A stretch of 64,000 nt of DNA from Plantago ovata (GCA_028274465.1 CM051457.1:48144362-48208361); one strand, 5' to 3'; positions 10,590 through 22,799 are shown, numbered from the stretch's first letter. Translations and numbers: made by a program. Notes: generated by a model from the letters alone, not told the origin.

Positions 10590-11717
10590 GCGCAAACAAG
10601 AGTCGAGTCAAAGACTTTAAACAATGGCGCTATCCGGGAGGCAACCCGGAGTTTTTATCGCTTTCTTTACTGCTTTATTGCATGCATTCATACTTGAACA
10701 ATTTGCTTTTCATATGTGAATTTGTTCGTCTCTGTGTCGTATGTGCTTATGTTATATTTGAGTGAGATTTTTCGAGTGTTTTCTGAGAAAAATGGTTTTC
10801 GGGGACTTAAAAACCGCGTTTTTTTTTCGAAAAGTTCGTCTCCCCACCTCAGGAGGTGGGGGGTGAATCGCCCTACGAGTCCAGAGCGCGCGCGCGCTCT
10901 GGACGCGCGGGGCGATTCGCCCCGCACGGGGCGACTCGCCCCACGTTCTGCAGAAGATAAAATTGGGGTTCTTCCCCAATTCTTCTTATTTTTCTCCATC
11001 TTCTTCATCTAAACTCCAAAAATTCCCCCATTTTCAAAATATCTTGAAACCTTCATAACTTCTTCATATTTCCATCAAATTGTGTGTTCTTTAGCTTCAA
11101 TCGAAGCCCGTTACGTGCTCTTTCTTTTCATCCGAACAAATTTCTTCCTAGTTCATTCAATCTTCAGATTTGAGGTAATCTCACATGAACCCTAATTTTT
11201 CAAATTTGGGTTTTTTTGATTATGCTTCAATTAAGCTTGTATGATGTATGGGTTGATGATTTATGTGATTAGAAACGTTATTCATTATCAATTGCATGTT
11301 CAATTAGCCTTGGTTTGTTGGTTTGAGATTTTTTGCTATTAGATGATATATCTTGTTAGGAAATGGATCTTTTACTTTTATTCCATGATTAAACATGTGT
11401 TTGTTGATATGATAATGATGGATGTAATGGTAGAATGCATGATTGGTGATGTTGAGGATTTATGTTGTTAGATTTTTGTTACTATGGTATGAATTGAACC
11501 TTGTGATTCAAGGCATTTGTTGTCTAGCAAGAGCAAATGTGATATGTGATTGTAGTAGTTACATTGATATGTTGCATGATGAAGTAGCTAGAATAGACAT
11601 TGGGTTTTTTGAGGAGTTCGATTGTTGTAGATATCGCTCATTTGTTCGCTCGTACATTTACATATACATAAGTCTGTTTTGCGTCATACAAGATACTAAT
11701 TGTTGTTTGTAGGAATC
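10590..11717 (+). other. E2 spacer: post-gag hairpin, GC palindromes and a 538-nt intron before the 3' ORF
   Basis: Non-coding DNA between gag-protease and the 3' ORF. It holds a perfect stem (CCGGG, loop AGGCAA, CCCGG) at 10633-10650 followed by a T run, and a GC block at about 10845-10950 with a long alternating GCGC palindrome and GGGGCGATTCGCCCC. It also holds a likely intron at 11175-11712, with donor GAG/GTAATC, T-rich body and acceptor TTTGTAG directly ahead of the ATG at 11718. E4 has the same layout with a 540-nt intron (22260-22799). Confidence 0.7.
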
Positions 11718-12389
11718 ATGGCTCCAAGAGGATCGAGGAGAGCTGGCTCGAGCAGGAAGGGAAAGGGAGTAGCATCAAGCTCCCAACCTTCTCACAACAT
11801 GTACGAGTTGTCTTTAGCTGCAATAGATGCCCGACAAAGGCTCGAAGCGGAGCTAGCCGAAGGGGGAAGATCGATCATACCTGATAGGAGCATTGATATT
11901 CCGGAGGCAGTAGCTGGAACGGCGGGGTATAGGACGCTCTCCCGATTGGCATCAAGAAGGAATTGGGTTTGGTATAGTTCCAACAGGTTCAAGGGGTACG
12001 ACGTGAGCCTCCTCCAAGAGTTCTACACTGGATTCACTGATCTCGAGGAGAAGAATGGGGTACTAGTTCAAGGCCTGATAATACCATGGACACCAGAGTC
12101 AATTTCTTCATTCATCCATTTTGGGCAACAGGAGTTCACAGGGAGCAACCATGCCTACCTGTATTCGAGGGCCTCTAGGGGGATAGGAAGACATATTACG
12201 GACGTGATTTGCAACAGGGAGTACAGATATTCATAAATCGGAGCAGAACCTGCACGGATCCGTCAGAGCGACCTTAGCATTGAGGCTAAGGTGATGATGA
12301 AATTATGCATCTTCAACTTGATCCCTAGGAAGAATGACACTTGGATACAGCCAAATTACGCCGAGCTCCTCTACTGCTTGATAGGCAGA
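11718..12389 (+). pseudogene. E2 3' ORF, first part (plant transposon protein of Transposase_32 type)
   Basis: The ATG follows a splice acceptor-like TTTGTAG. The frame starts MAPRGSRRAGSSRKGKGVAS, a basic tail, and then has a globular block with NWVWYSSNRFKGYD, LLQEFYTGFTDL and VQGLIIPWTPESISSFI. This wording resembles the plant-specific domain often annotated as putative plant transposon protein, which I recall only from family knowledge. It sits where Athila elements may carry an env-like gene, but no signal peptide or membrane span is seen in this part. E3 is inserted at 12390 and the rest of the ORF resumes at 26701. The product has no known function and the gene is broken at least once besides the insertion. 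Confidence 0.7.
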
Positions 12390-13697
12390 TGATGAACGCG
12401 CTGGTGTCGTGTTCCAACGCGAACGGATCAAATAAATTTGTATTTAGCCAAAGGCAATCCACAACTACAACAAAACCGTAGTGTAGCAGTAGAATGACTC
12501 GAGTGTCGTTCTCTCAGGACTATAACTAGCTTTATCTATTTAACAAGAAAATATAAAACAGCAGACAGATAGCAAAAGGGGTTTCTAGCAGATAATGGAG
12601 ATTGGTGATAGTATGGTCCTTCTTAGCATAACGGGTCGGTAATCATGCATAAATTCCTCGGTCTTGCATAGAGATCTTTGAATCAATCTAGTGTCCAGTT
12701 GCAAATATTAAGCACTACGAAGATAATTTGGTCTGACAAGTCAATCACTTTTGTCCTAATGTGTTCCGTAATTATTTAACACTACGAAGATAATTGGTCT
12801 GATCGTCGACAAGTGTCCAATTGTGCAAAATAATTAATAAAACATACGAGAATTTAGGTTGTGCCTGATCAACGAAATAAAGCAATGACACGGAGTATAA
12901 TGCGCGATATAGCCATTAGCATGATTATCTTCCCTTCGCTAAGAATTCACATACTACCACCAATGATAAGTTTAGCTACTCATAATAGGCATACAATCAA
13001 CGGAAATCATAGAAGAAAACATGTTGAAAGAATATAATAAAATAAGTAGAATAAAACTGTAAGATAAAAAGTTACTAAAGGTTGTCAATCTCCGGATGAT
13101 TGCGATCCTACGAGCTCCAAACTGCTATGAAAAAGTATCCCCTAAGCTACGGAACTCCCAGGACAGGCCCCTGGAAGTTCCTACCTAAAACTATAGAGAG
13201 AGGTGAGAGAGAAGGTCTTGAAAGATATGGTTTTCGGAGAAAACTGAGCAACTATATATAGGCCCCGAAATACTATGGGGCGGTTCGCCCCACACCCGCG
13301 GCGGTTCGCCCGGTGTGCGACGGTTCGCCCCACGTCTGGGGCGGTTAGCCCCAGAGAAAATTTCGCGGAATTCCGCGTTTTTGGATTTCTTCCCCTTTTC
13401 GGACTCGGTTTATGTCTTCTAGTGACCTTCTAACCTCCAGATTCGACCCCTAGACTCCAAATCCTATCCGGAAACCTTCAGATACTCCAAATAGGCTTCT
13501 GGAACACCAATTCCTTGTCAACTTCAATATAATTGCCCCGAAATCTTCGAATTTCAACCAAAACCTGTAAAATAAAATCTAAAGGGAAACGTGACACTAT
13601 TCTAATAAAATGCATTAGAATATAGCTAAATTAACATAGAGGATAGCTAAAATAGGTGAAAAAGACTCGAATGAAAGTGTAAATTACACATTCATCA
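12390..13697 (-). repeat. E3 3' LTR
   Basis: 1308 bp from TGATGAACGCG to TTCATCA, with a GC palindrome array at about 13273-13352 and the complement of the TATATATA box near 13253-13260. Its partner is split by E4. The complement of the PPT (AACTCCCCAAACCGAACC) follows directly at 13698. Confidence 0.92.
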
Positions 13698-15276
13698 AAC
13701 TCCCCAAACCGAACCTTTGCTTGTCCTCAAGCAACTAAGCTAGACTCTAATGCAAAAAACATGCAAGACACAAAATGGAGTCTCATGCCAAATAAAATGA
13801 ACTAATCTACTGAATCTATCAAATAACATATGAACAAAAACCATATAAATCAAAGCATAAATATAGGTTGAATAATACCTCGATTGACTTATACACACCC
13901 ACATAAGCACCTTTGTCAAGACAAGATAGTCTCTCGTAACATTCTCTACCTGGACCTAGTCAGTGACGACGTAATGAAGCATGCTAAGATACGAATGGTT
14001 GCCCCGTGCCTATGAAACTGAGGACTTACTGTTGTTCCACCATGTTAAGACTTTCCCTCAAAAGAGGTCGAACCAGTACTGGCTCTCATCAAACGAAGGA
14101 GGGTTCCCTATAAAAGTTAACACTCCTTTGTTCTACCCATCTCTCAAGTAAAGTCTTAAGCTATTCACCACTTCCTGAATGGCAGGACGAGGGTGGTCTA
14201 GAACAGATGACACTCAAGACAAAAAAGATAAAAAATAGAAAAACACGATTACGAACATTACACGAATTGGAAAAGACACAACACTTTGCTAAACTGTTAT
14301 TTGGCTTTCTTTTTTGGACCCTTTCTTTGCCTTTTTTTTCTGGGGTCTTTTCTTTTTTTCTTTTTTTCTTTCCAGATTTTTTTCTTTTTCCTGGAATCTT
14401 TTTTTTCTTTCTTTTTTTTTGATTTTTTTTAGCCAGCAGTAGCATAACAAAGAGAGAAATAAAATGACTCACACGACTTCCCCAAACCTATTTGAAAGAA
14501 TAGGTTGGAGTACAAAATTTACGGAAAAAGAAAAACAAACTCACGATACGGAAATGAAAAACAAAAACAAGTCTAATGATGGTGTAACCCCCTCCCCAAA
14601 CCTATTCGGAAGAATAGGTTATAAACAAAGGATCACACATCCTCACACTACCTCCTTCCTAGGCATTTAGCAATCTCAAAGCATGGTGAAGACTTGTTGC
14701 CTCTTAGGTACATAATTACTCGGGAAAACAACCATAAGACCCTATCATGCATCATCCTATTATAAAGGCCTTCGTGAACCGCAGTAGAGAAAACACCACT
14801 AAGTGATGTCGAGACTACCATGCTTAACTAAGTGCAATACATAAATGTGACAAGCCAAGCGAGAAAAACCTCAAACAAATTCATAGAGATGAAGCATACA
14901 ATTAACGGCATAGTTGGTTGATCTATCCAATAAAAAGGTTCAAAAAATTCGGCAATAAACTCCATATAAAACATGCAAGACTATCCTAGGAAAGCAGTAA
15001 ACGTGCAAATGCAAAAAAAAATTCACGAGTTTATCATAAGCAAGATAAGCATAGAGATAACCAGCGATAACCTCCTCCCCAAACCTGAACGTCGTCGCTC
15101 GTCCCGAACGTCGAAAGTGGATCCAAGGTGAGAGCTAATGCTTGTATAAGTGACCTATAATACTCAATCAAACTCGTGAGATAAAATCTAAATCGATAAA
15201 GAAAGCGATAAAATTTCCGGGTTGCCTCCCGGATAACGCCATTGTTTAAAGTCTTTGACTCGACTCCTGTCCGCGC
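13698..15276 (-). other. E3 3' untranslated region
   Basis: No ORF of note. On the minus strand, after the gag-protease stop, come the CCGGG/CCCGG hairpin (15216-15233), two AACCTATTC/GAATAGGTT-type hairpins (14599-14620 and 14486-14507), an A/G-only tract (about 14315-14440, seen as T/C here), and the PPT beside the LTR. The region is near identical to the matching parts of E1 and E4. Reading frames in the T/C tract are low-complexity shadows. Confidence 0.85.
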
Positions 15277-17064
15277 CTATCTCTTCTTTCTGCGGGTACT
15301 AGACTTCCCCTTCATCGATCTCCTCTCCATGCCACGAACCTGTGAATAAGAAAGAATATAGGCTGCAAGACCACAGTAGTGAGTAGTGAAAGAATTATCA
15401 GGTGGATCAGATATGGATTGCAACACATGTTGCTTGCCTTCCACTTCAATAGTGCAAGTTCTTTGGCAGATGTCCATCATGGAGCGTAGCTTAGTCAAGA
15501 ACGTTCGTCCCAAGAGAATGACATCCCCCGTCCTAGGTGCAGACGCCGGCATAACTACAAAATTGGTGTATACAGATGCTTCACCAATCTTGACCAACAC
15601 ATTTTTCACAACGCCTTCGGGTCTCACAAAGGATCCATCTGCAAGTTGCACAATAGCCCTATGGTCAGATAGTTTTCCAAGGTTACTCTTCTCAAACACA
15701 TTCAAAGGGAGCACGTTCGAGTAAGATCCCGTGTCTAGTGTGGCACGAACATCTTCAAGTTCGCCAATCCCGACCTTAACATCGAAACTTTGAGGGAGTG
15801 GCTCGGGATTCTCTTGCTTCTTTCCACTCTCATCAGTACCAAGGTCCTTCTCTTCTTCCTTGGCTAGTGGAGGCTCTTCATCCTTGTAACACTCGCACTT
15901 AGCAACTTGCTTAATGGTGATTTCCACTGGTTGATCTCCCACCAAGTTGATCGACATGGACCTCTCAGTGCTGCTATGTAACTTCCCTTGCTCTCTACTA
16001 GCTCTAGCTTCCAATTGATCCAGACGAGCATTGATCTTTGTCGAATCCTCCTCGTGTCTCTTCAAAAACACTTGGGTGAAATCCACCAATTTCTGTAAAT
16101 TATCCATGAGAGTTGCTGACTTGGATGTAGATGCTTCGTCCTTAGGAGTAGGATTACTACGGTTTCCCAAGTGAACATCTTCTCGTGCTAGATCTGATCT
16201 ACACATATGAGCCCCATGCCCATAATTCTTGCACCCCCTACATACCTCGTTGGATAGAGAAGTTCCGATTAGGCCACTTAGAGCTTGCCTCATTTGATTG
16301 GCGAAACCTTTGAACCTATCGCCACTCACACCATTCACTTCATGCATTGGGATCTCCTGGTTTGGTGGGGCCTCAGGTCCACGCCTTCTAACCATTGCTC
16401 TCGGATCCTTGGATTGAGATCCTTTAGCAAGCCTTTCGAAACACGCCCACACATCCTCGGCGGTCTCTTCCCAGATAGTACCACGACATTGGAAATCCAC
16501 CACCTGTTGACTCTCATATGTGAGTCCATTGTAGAAGTGTTGGACAAGATCAGGAAGCCCAAAACCATGGTGTGGACACTTGTGCATGAGGTCCTTGAAC
16601 CTCTCGAAAGCGGTGTAGATGGTCTCATTATAGTCCTGTTTGAATCCTGTGATTTGCGCCTTAAGCGCGGTAGTCAATGTGTGAGGAAAGTATTTCTCCA
16701 TAAAAGCAGAATACACCTTGTCCCAGGTGTCTAGTGATCCGGCTTCCAGAGAGCCTAACCATGCCTTGGATTTATCACCAAGCCCCAAAGCAAAAACCTT
16801 CATCCTTAGCTCATTGTCCGTTATCCCTGCTCCGGGCCTTGGAAGATTGTTGATAAAGTCGTCAATATCATTCAGGTATCCCATAACATCTTCCCTAGCC
16901 AACCCATAGAACCTCGGGAGTTGCTGGTACATGCAACTTTTGATTTCCAAATCTCGAGTTGCAGGAGAAAGAACAATAGCTGGACCTCTCATCAGTGCTT
17001 TGTCGGGTTGAACCCATGATTTCAAAGTGGGCGAGCCATCACAAGACCTGAATATCTGTGACAA
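15277..17064 (-). CDS. gag-pro: E3 gag-protease, long open frame (595 aa)
   Basis: A 595-residue frame on the minus strand. Residues about 40-215 are a retrotransposon gag domain (LPRFYGLAREDVMGYLNDID, KVFALGLGDKSKAWLGSL, YFPHTLTTALKAQITGFKQD, FERFKDLMHKCPHHGF, FYNGL). Near residue 275 is a zinc knuckle, CRGCKNYGHGAHMC, of the CX2CX4HX4C form that binds RNA. A coiled or charged linker follows, then an aspartic protease with LDTGSYSNVLP (about residue 440) and VILLGRTFLTKL (about 525), and a basic tail. It has no pol downstream. It would build particles and process gag; priming and integration enzymes would have to come in trans. This is an element gene, not a host gene. Confidence 0.92.
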   Translation of the reverse strand: MSQIFRSCDGSPTLKSWVQPDKALMRGPAIVLSPATRDLEIKSCMYQQLPRFYGLAREDVMGYLNDIDDFINNLPRPGAGITDNELRMKVFALGLGDKSKAWLGSLEAGSLDTWDKVYSAFMEKYFPHTLTTALKAQITGFKQDYNETIYTAFERFKDLMHKCPHHGFGLPDLVQHFYNGLTYESQQVVDFQCRGTIWEETAEDVWACFERLAKGSQSKDPRAMVRRRGPEAPPNQEIPMHEVNGVSGDRFKGFANQMRQALSGLIGTSLSNEVCRGCKNYGHGAHMCRSDLAREDVHLGNRSNPTPKDEASTSKSATLMDNLQKLVDFTQVFLKRHEEDSTKINARLDQLEARASREQGKLHSSTERSMSINLVGDQPVEITIKQVAKCECYKDEEPPLAKEEEKDLGTDESGKKQENPEPLPQSFDVKVGIGELEDVRATLDTGSYSNVLPLNVFEKSNLGKLSDHRAIVQLADGSFVRPEGVVKNVLVKIGEASVYTNFVVMPASAPRTGDVILLGRTFLTKLRSMMDICQRTCTIEVEGKQHVLQSISDPPDNSFTTHYCGLAAYILSYSQVRGMERRSMKGKSSTRRKKR

Positions 17065-17192
17065 ACTAGGAAAGGAGTATCAGAGATAGATTAAATAGGA
17101 AAACTAAAACTAATAGAATTAGGAATTGAATGCTGAAAATATAAACAAATTAAACAGAAAAATGGAGTATAGTCCCCGGCAACGGGCCAATT
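17065..17192 (-). other. E3 leader with primer binding site
   Basis: Short leader. The PBS at 17173-17189 is a slightly altered form of the tRNA-Asp site of E1 (complement of TCCCCGGCAACG). It lies beside the LTR start at 17193. Confidence 0.85.
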
Positions 17193-18226
17193 TGATGAAC
17201 GCGCTGGTGTCGTGTTCCAACGCGAATGGATCAAATAAATTTGTATTTAGCCAAAGGCAATCCACAACTACAACGAAAACCGTAGTGTAGCAGTAGAATG
17301 ACTCGAGTGTCGTTCTCTCAGGACTATAACTAGCTTTATCTATTTAACAAGAGAATATAAAACAGCAGACAGATAGCAAAAGGGGTTTCTAGCAGATAAT
17401 GGAGCTTGGTGATAGTATGGTCCTTCTTAGCATAACGGGTCAGTAATCATGCATAAATTCCTCGGTCTTGCATAGAGATCTTTGAATCAATCTAGTGTCC
17501 TGTTGCAAATATTAAGCACTACGAAGATAATTTGGTCTGACAAGTCAATCACTTTTGTCCTAATGTGTTCCGTAATTATTCAACACTACGAAGATAATTG
17601 GTCTGATGGTCGACAAGTGTCCAATTTTGCATAATAATTAATACAACATACGAGAATTTAGGTTGTGCCTCATCAACGAAATAAAGCAATGACACGAAGT
17701 ATAATGCGCGATATAGCCATTAGCATGATTATCTTCCCTTCGCTAAGAATTCACATACTACCACCAATGATAAGGTTAGCTACTCATAATAGGCATGCAA
17801 TCAACAGAAATCATAGAAGAAAACATGTTGAAAGAATATAATAAAATAAGTAGAATAAAACTGTAAGATACAAAGTTACCGAAGGTTGTCAATCTCCAGA
17901 TGATTGCGATCCTACGAGCTCCAAATTGCTATGAAAAAGTATCCCCTAAGCTACGGAACTCCCAGGACAGGCCCCGGGAAGTTCCTACCTAAAACTATAG
18001 AGAGAGGTGAAAGAGAAGGTCTGGAAAGATATGATTTTCGGAGAAAACTGAGCAACTATATATAGGCCCCGAAATACTATGGGGCGGTTCGCCCCACACC
18101 CGCGGCGGTTCGCCCCACGTCTGGGGCGGTTAGCCCCAGAGAAAATTTCGCGGAATTCCACGTTTTCGACGCGTTTTTGGATTTCTTCCCCTTTTCAGAC
18201 TCGGTTTCTGTCTTCTAGTGACCTTC
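17193..18226 (-). repeat. E3 5' LTR, first part (split by E4)
   Basis: Starts TGATGAACGCGCTGG like the partner at 12390 and carries a shorter GC palindrome array (about 18080-18140). It breaks off at ccttc (18222-18226), the duplicated target site of E4, and continues at 26429-26695. The split LTR totals about 1.3 kb, matching its partner. Confidence 0.93.
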
Positions 18227-19492
18227 TGATGAATGTGTATTTTACACTTTCATTCGAGTCTTTTCACCTATTTTAGCTATCCTCTATGTTAATTTAGCTA
18301 TATTTTAGTACATTTTATTAGAATAGTGTCACGTTTCCCTTTAGATTTTATTTTACAGGTTTTGGTTGAAATTCGGAGATTTACGGGCAATTATATTGAA
18401 GTCTACAAAGAATTGGTGTTCCAGAAGCATATTTGGAGTATCTGAAGGTTTCCGGATAGGATTTGGAGTCTAGGGGCCGAATCTGGAGGCTAGAAGGCTA
18501 CTAGAAGTCATAAACCGAGTCCGAAAAGGTGAAGAAATCCAAAACCGCGTCGAAAACGCGAAAATTTCGCGTTTACACTGGGGGCGAACCGCCCCGTGTC
18601 TCGGGCGAACCGCCCCAGAGATATTTCGGGCCTATATATAGTTGCGAGTTTTCTCTCCGAAAATCATATCTTTCCAAGCCTACTTTCTCACCTCTCTCTG
18701 TAGTTTTAGGTTGGAACTTCCCGGGGCCTGTCCTGGGAGTTCGATAGCTTAGGGGATACTTTTTCATAGCAGATTGGAGCCCGTAGGATCGCAATCATCC
18801 GGAGATTGACAACCTTCGGTAACTTTGTAACTTACAACTTTTATCTACTTATTTTATATTCTTTCAATATGTTTTCTTCTATGATTGCTATTGATTGCAT
18901 GCACATTATGAGTAGCTAAATTTATCGTTGGTGGTAGTATGTGAATTCTTAGCGAGGGAAGATAATCATGCTAATGGATATATCGCGCATTATACTCCGT
19001 GTCATTGCTTTATTTCGTTGATGAGTTGAACACCAAAATTCTCGTATGTTGTATTGATCATTATGCACACTAGGACACTTGTCGGCCAATCAGACCAAAT
19101 TATCTTCGTAGTGTTGAATGATTACGGAACACAATAGGACGTTAGTTGTTGACAGGTCAGACCCATATTATCTTCGTAGTGCACAATACTTACAACAGGA
19201 CCCAAGATTCATTCAAAGATCTCTATGCAAGACCGAGGAATTTATGCATGATTATCGACCCATTATGTTAAGAAGGACCATACTATCACCAACCTCCATT
19301 ATCTGCTTGAAAACCCCTATTGCTTTCTATCTGCTGTTTTATATTCTCTTGATTAAATAGATAAAGCTAGTTATAGTCCTAAGAGAACGACACTCGAGTC
19401 ATTCTACTACTACACTACGGTTTTCGTTGTAGTTGTGGATTGCCTTTGGCTAATTACAAATTTATTTGATTGAACCCTGACAACGTTCATCA
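18227..19492 (+). repeat. E4 5' LTR
   Basis: 1266 bp, TGATGAATGTG to CGTTCATCA. GC palindrome array at about 18582-18625, TATA box TATATATA near 18633 in the usual position after it. The downstream half carries the words ATCTTCGTAGTG twice, a feature shared by all LTRs of this family here. Confidence 0.95.
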
Positions 19493-19823
19493 AATTGGCG
19501 CCGCTGCCGGGGACTATACTCCTTTTTTCTGTTTAATTTGTTTTTATTTACAGCTTTAGATTCCTAATTCTTTTAGTTTTAGTTTTCCTTTTTTAGTTTC
19601 TCTCTCTGCTTTCCTATTTGTTTCTAATCACCTCTTCTAGTCTGTCACAGATAGTGTATGCCGCATACACGTTCTGCAGGAACACCGCTTGTTAATTCAA
19701 TTGCTGAGATCGATAGAGTCTACCACCAAAGAAGGCGACTACTTGAAAGACGCGCACTAGAGGAAATTGAGGAACCCGATTTCTCTGAATCTCTAAATTA
19801 GTCTATTCAAGGAAATCGACGGA
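19493..19823 (+). other. E4 leader with primer binding site
   Basis: PBS at 19496-19513 (TGGCGCCGCTGCCGGGGA), complementary to tRNA-Asp with one change from E1. The rest of the leader is T-rich and then shows a short basic, charged reading stretch before the gag ATG at 19824. No separate gene is claimed. Confidence 0.88.
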
Positions 19824-21745
19824 ATGGCAGAAGCTAGACCACTGAAGGCATGGGTACAACCCACCAAGGATCGTATGAGGGGACCGGCGATTGTTCTTTC
19901 GCCCGCAACCCGAGATCTGGAGATCAAGAACCACGCATTCCAAAAACTTCCGAGGTTCTATGGCTTATCAAGGGAAGATGTGATGGGGTACTTGAACGAT
20001 ATCGATGATTTCGTCAACCAACTCCCACGACCCGGAGCTGACATAACAACGGATGAGTTGAGAATGAAGGTTTTTGGTATGGGACTTGGCGACAGAGCCA
20101 AGTCATGGCTGAGTTCTCTACCAGCCGGCTCGCTGGACACTTGGGAAAAGGTTTTTTCAGCTTTCATGGAGAAATACTTCCCACACACTCTGACTACCGC
20201 GCTTAAGGCGCAGATTACTGGATTCAAGCAAGACTATGATGAGACCATCTACACCGCGTTCGAGAGGTTCCAAGATCTCACGAACAAGTGCCCTCACCAT
20301 GGTTTGAACTCTCCGACCTAGTCCAACACTTCTACAATGGACTAACCTTCTAGAACCAACAAGTGGTGGATTTCCAATGCCGAGGCAATATTTGGGAGGA
20401 AACCGCAGAAGCCGTCTGGGCAGTTTTCGAAAGGCTTGCTAAGGGTTCGCAGTTCAAGGACCCAAGAGCAATGGTTAGGAGACGTGGACCTGAAGCTCCA
20501 CCGACTCAAGAAGCCCCTATATACAGGGGGAATGGGGATCAATTCGAGTGCTTTACCAACGAATTGAAACAAGTCCTCAAGAGCGCCACCGGAACAACTG
20601 TTTCGAACGAAGTATGCCGAATATGCAAGAACTATGGGCATGGAGCTCATATGTGTAGATCGGAGCTGGCATACGAAGATGGCAACTGGGCTCGAGGAGG
20701 CGAAGAAGAAGCCTTCGCTACGGAGTTTGGTACTCAAGAAGTTAGCTTCGGACAAGACGGTAGGAATCCTCGAGGCGGATTTTGGAGAAGAGGATACCGT
20801 AACAATCAAGGATATGCACTGGCTAACCAGACTTATGGACCTAACCAAGACCGTAGCAGGCTGAACTATGGTAATGATCACTGCGAAAACCCCGCTCCGA
20901 AAGAGCCACCGAAGTCGAAGACGGCTCTACTGATGGAGAACTTGCAGACGATGGTTGATCACACACAAAGTTTTCTCAAACGGTATGAAGAGGATTCCGA
21001 GAAGACTAGGGCAAGGCTCGATAGGTTGGAAGAGAGCACTAGGCTTGCCCATCAAAAGATGCAAGAGTTGATCGACCGAAGAGCAAGTAAAGAACAAGGC
21101 AACACTGAGAAGGTCGTTAGGTGCGAGTGTTGCATGAAGGAAGAACTTCTACAGGCTGAGGAAGAAGAGGAGGACCTTGGTTCTGACGCAAGTGATGAGG
21201 AGCAAGAGGATCCCGAACCACTCCCTAAAAGTTTTGATGTTAAGGTAGGGATTGGTGAGCTTGAAGATGTCCGTGCCACACTAGACACGGGATCCTACTC
21301 AAACATAATTCCTTTGAATGTGTTTGAAAAGAGTAACCTTGGAAAACTATCTGAGGAAAGGGCTATTGTGCGACTGGCGGATGGATCATTCATGAGACCC
21401 GAAGGCGTTGTGAAAAATGTGTTGGTCAAGATTGGTGAAGCATCAATAAACACCAATTTCGTAGTTATGCCGGCGTCTGCACCTGGGACGGGGGATGTCA
21501 TACTCTTAGGGCAAACGTTCTTGACCAAGCTACGCTCAGTAATGGACATCTACCAAAGAACTTGCACCATCGAGGTGGATGGCAAACAACACGTATTGCA
21601 AGCCATACCTGATCCACCAGAGCCGCCAGATATTATTACTCACTATTGTGGTCTTGCAGCCTATATTCTTTCTTATTCACAGGTTCGTGGCATAGAAAGG
21701 AGATCAATGAAGGGGAAGGCTAGTACCCGCAAAAAGAAGAGATAG
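19824..21745 (+). pseudogene. gag-pro: E4 gag-protease
   Basis: Plus-strand homologue of the E3 protein. The gag domain (LPRFYGLSREDVMGYLNDID, KVFGMGLGDRAKSWLSSL, YFPHTLTTALKAQITGFKQD) is followed by the knuckle CRICKNYGHGAHMC near 20620, a segment rich in Gly, Asn and Arg absent from E3 (WARGGEEEAFA to YGNDH), a coiled-coil-like stretch (TRARLDRLEESTRLAHQKMQ), an acidic linker, and a protease with LDTGSYSNIIP and VILLGQTFLTKL. E2 shares the Gly/Asn/Arg segment, so E2 and E4 are a subgroup apart from E3. The gene is broken about once or twice. Confidence 0.9.
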
Positions 21746-22799
21746 GCGCAGACAGGAGTCGAGTCAAAGACTTTAAACAATGACGCTAACCGGGAGGCAA
21801 CCCGGAATTTTTTATCGCTTTCTTTACTGCTTTTCTGCATGCATTTCATTCTTGAACTATTTGCTTCTCATATGCGAATTTGTTCATGTGTGTGTCGTAT
21901 ATGCTTTTGTTTGAGTGAGATTTTTCGAGTGGTTTTTTGAAAAAATTAGTTTCGGGATTTAAACCGCATATTCTGACATCGGGACCCGTCTCCCCGCACT
22001 GGGGAGCACGGGGCGAACCGCCCCACAGTCCCAGATCTTAAAAAAACGCGGATTTCAACCCCAAAACCATATTTTCTTCATTCATCTTCATCCATACTCC
22101 CAAAAAACCCGCAAAGTGCGATTTTGTTTCTAAATCTTCATAACTTCTTCGTTTCTTGACCAAATTAAGTGTTCTTTAGCTTATTTCGAAGCCTATTACA
22201 TGATCTATCATCCAAACCGATCATATTTCATCCTAATTTGTTAGATTTGCAGATCTGAGGTATCATCTTTAAGAACCCTAATTTTCGAATTTGGGGATTT
22301 TCTAATTTGAGCTTCAATTATGCTTGTTTGATGCATGGGTATGTTGTTTATGTGATTAGACATGTTATTTACTATCAATTGCATGCTCAATTTTGCTTAA
22401 ATTGTTGATTTTGGTATTTTGCTATTAGATGATATATCTAATGCATTATGTCTTTATCTTTGATTTATAGCATATGAATATGTTTATTGGTGTAATGTTG
22501 GTGGATTTGACGATAGAATGCTTATTAGTTGAGAATGAGGATTTATGTTGTTGAATTTTTGCGCTGCTATGGTATGAATTGAAACCTTGTTATCAAGGTT
22601 ATTGGTTGTCTAGTAAGAGCATGATGTGATGTATTGCATGTAGTAGTTACGTTGATATATTGCATGATGAAGTAGCTAGGCTAGACATTGCGGTTCGAGG
22701 AGTTCGATTGATGAATTTATCACTTGTGTGTCTCGCTTTTACACTAGCATATATTTGAGTCTGTTTTGAGTCGTACGAGGTGCTAATCACTGTTTGTAG
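21746..22799 (+). other. E4 spacer: post-gag hairpin, GC block, 540-nt intron
   Basis: No gene. The CCGGG-AGGCAA-CCCGG stem-loop (21790-21805) is followed by a T run. A small GC block (about 21985-22025) includes GGGGCGAACCGCCCC. A likely intron spans 22260-22799 (donor CTGAG/GTATC, acceptor TTTGTAG). Length and borders parallel the intron of E2 at 11175-11712. Confidence 0.7.

Noticed and set aside
10688-11012. Frames of 98 to 106 residues on both strands in the E2 spacer
   Set aside because: They read through palindromic GC-rich DNA, have no family, and are not kept in E4.
11718-12389. Viral envelope gene in E2
   Set aside because: The position is right for an env-like ORF of Athila elements, but no signal peptide, membrane span or glycosylation-rich region is seen; the wording fits a plant transposon protein domain better.
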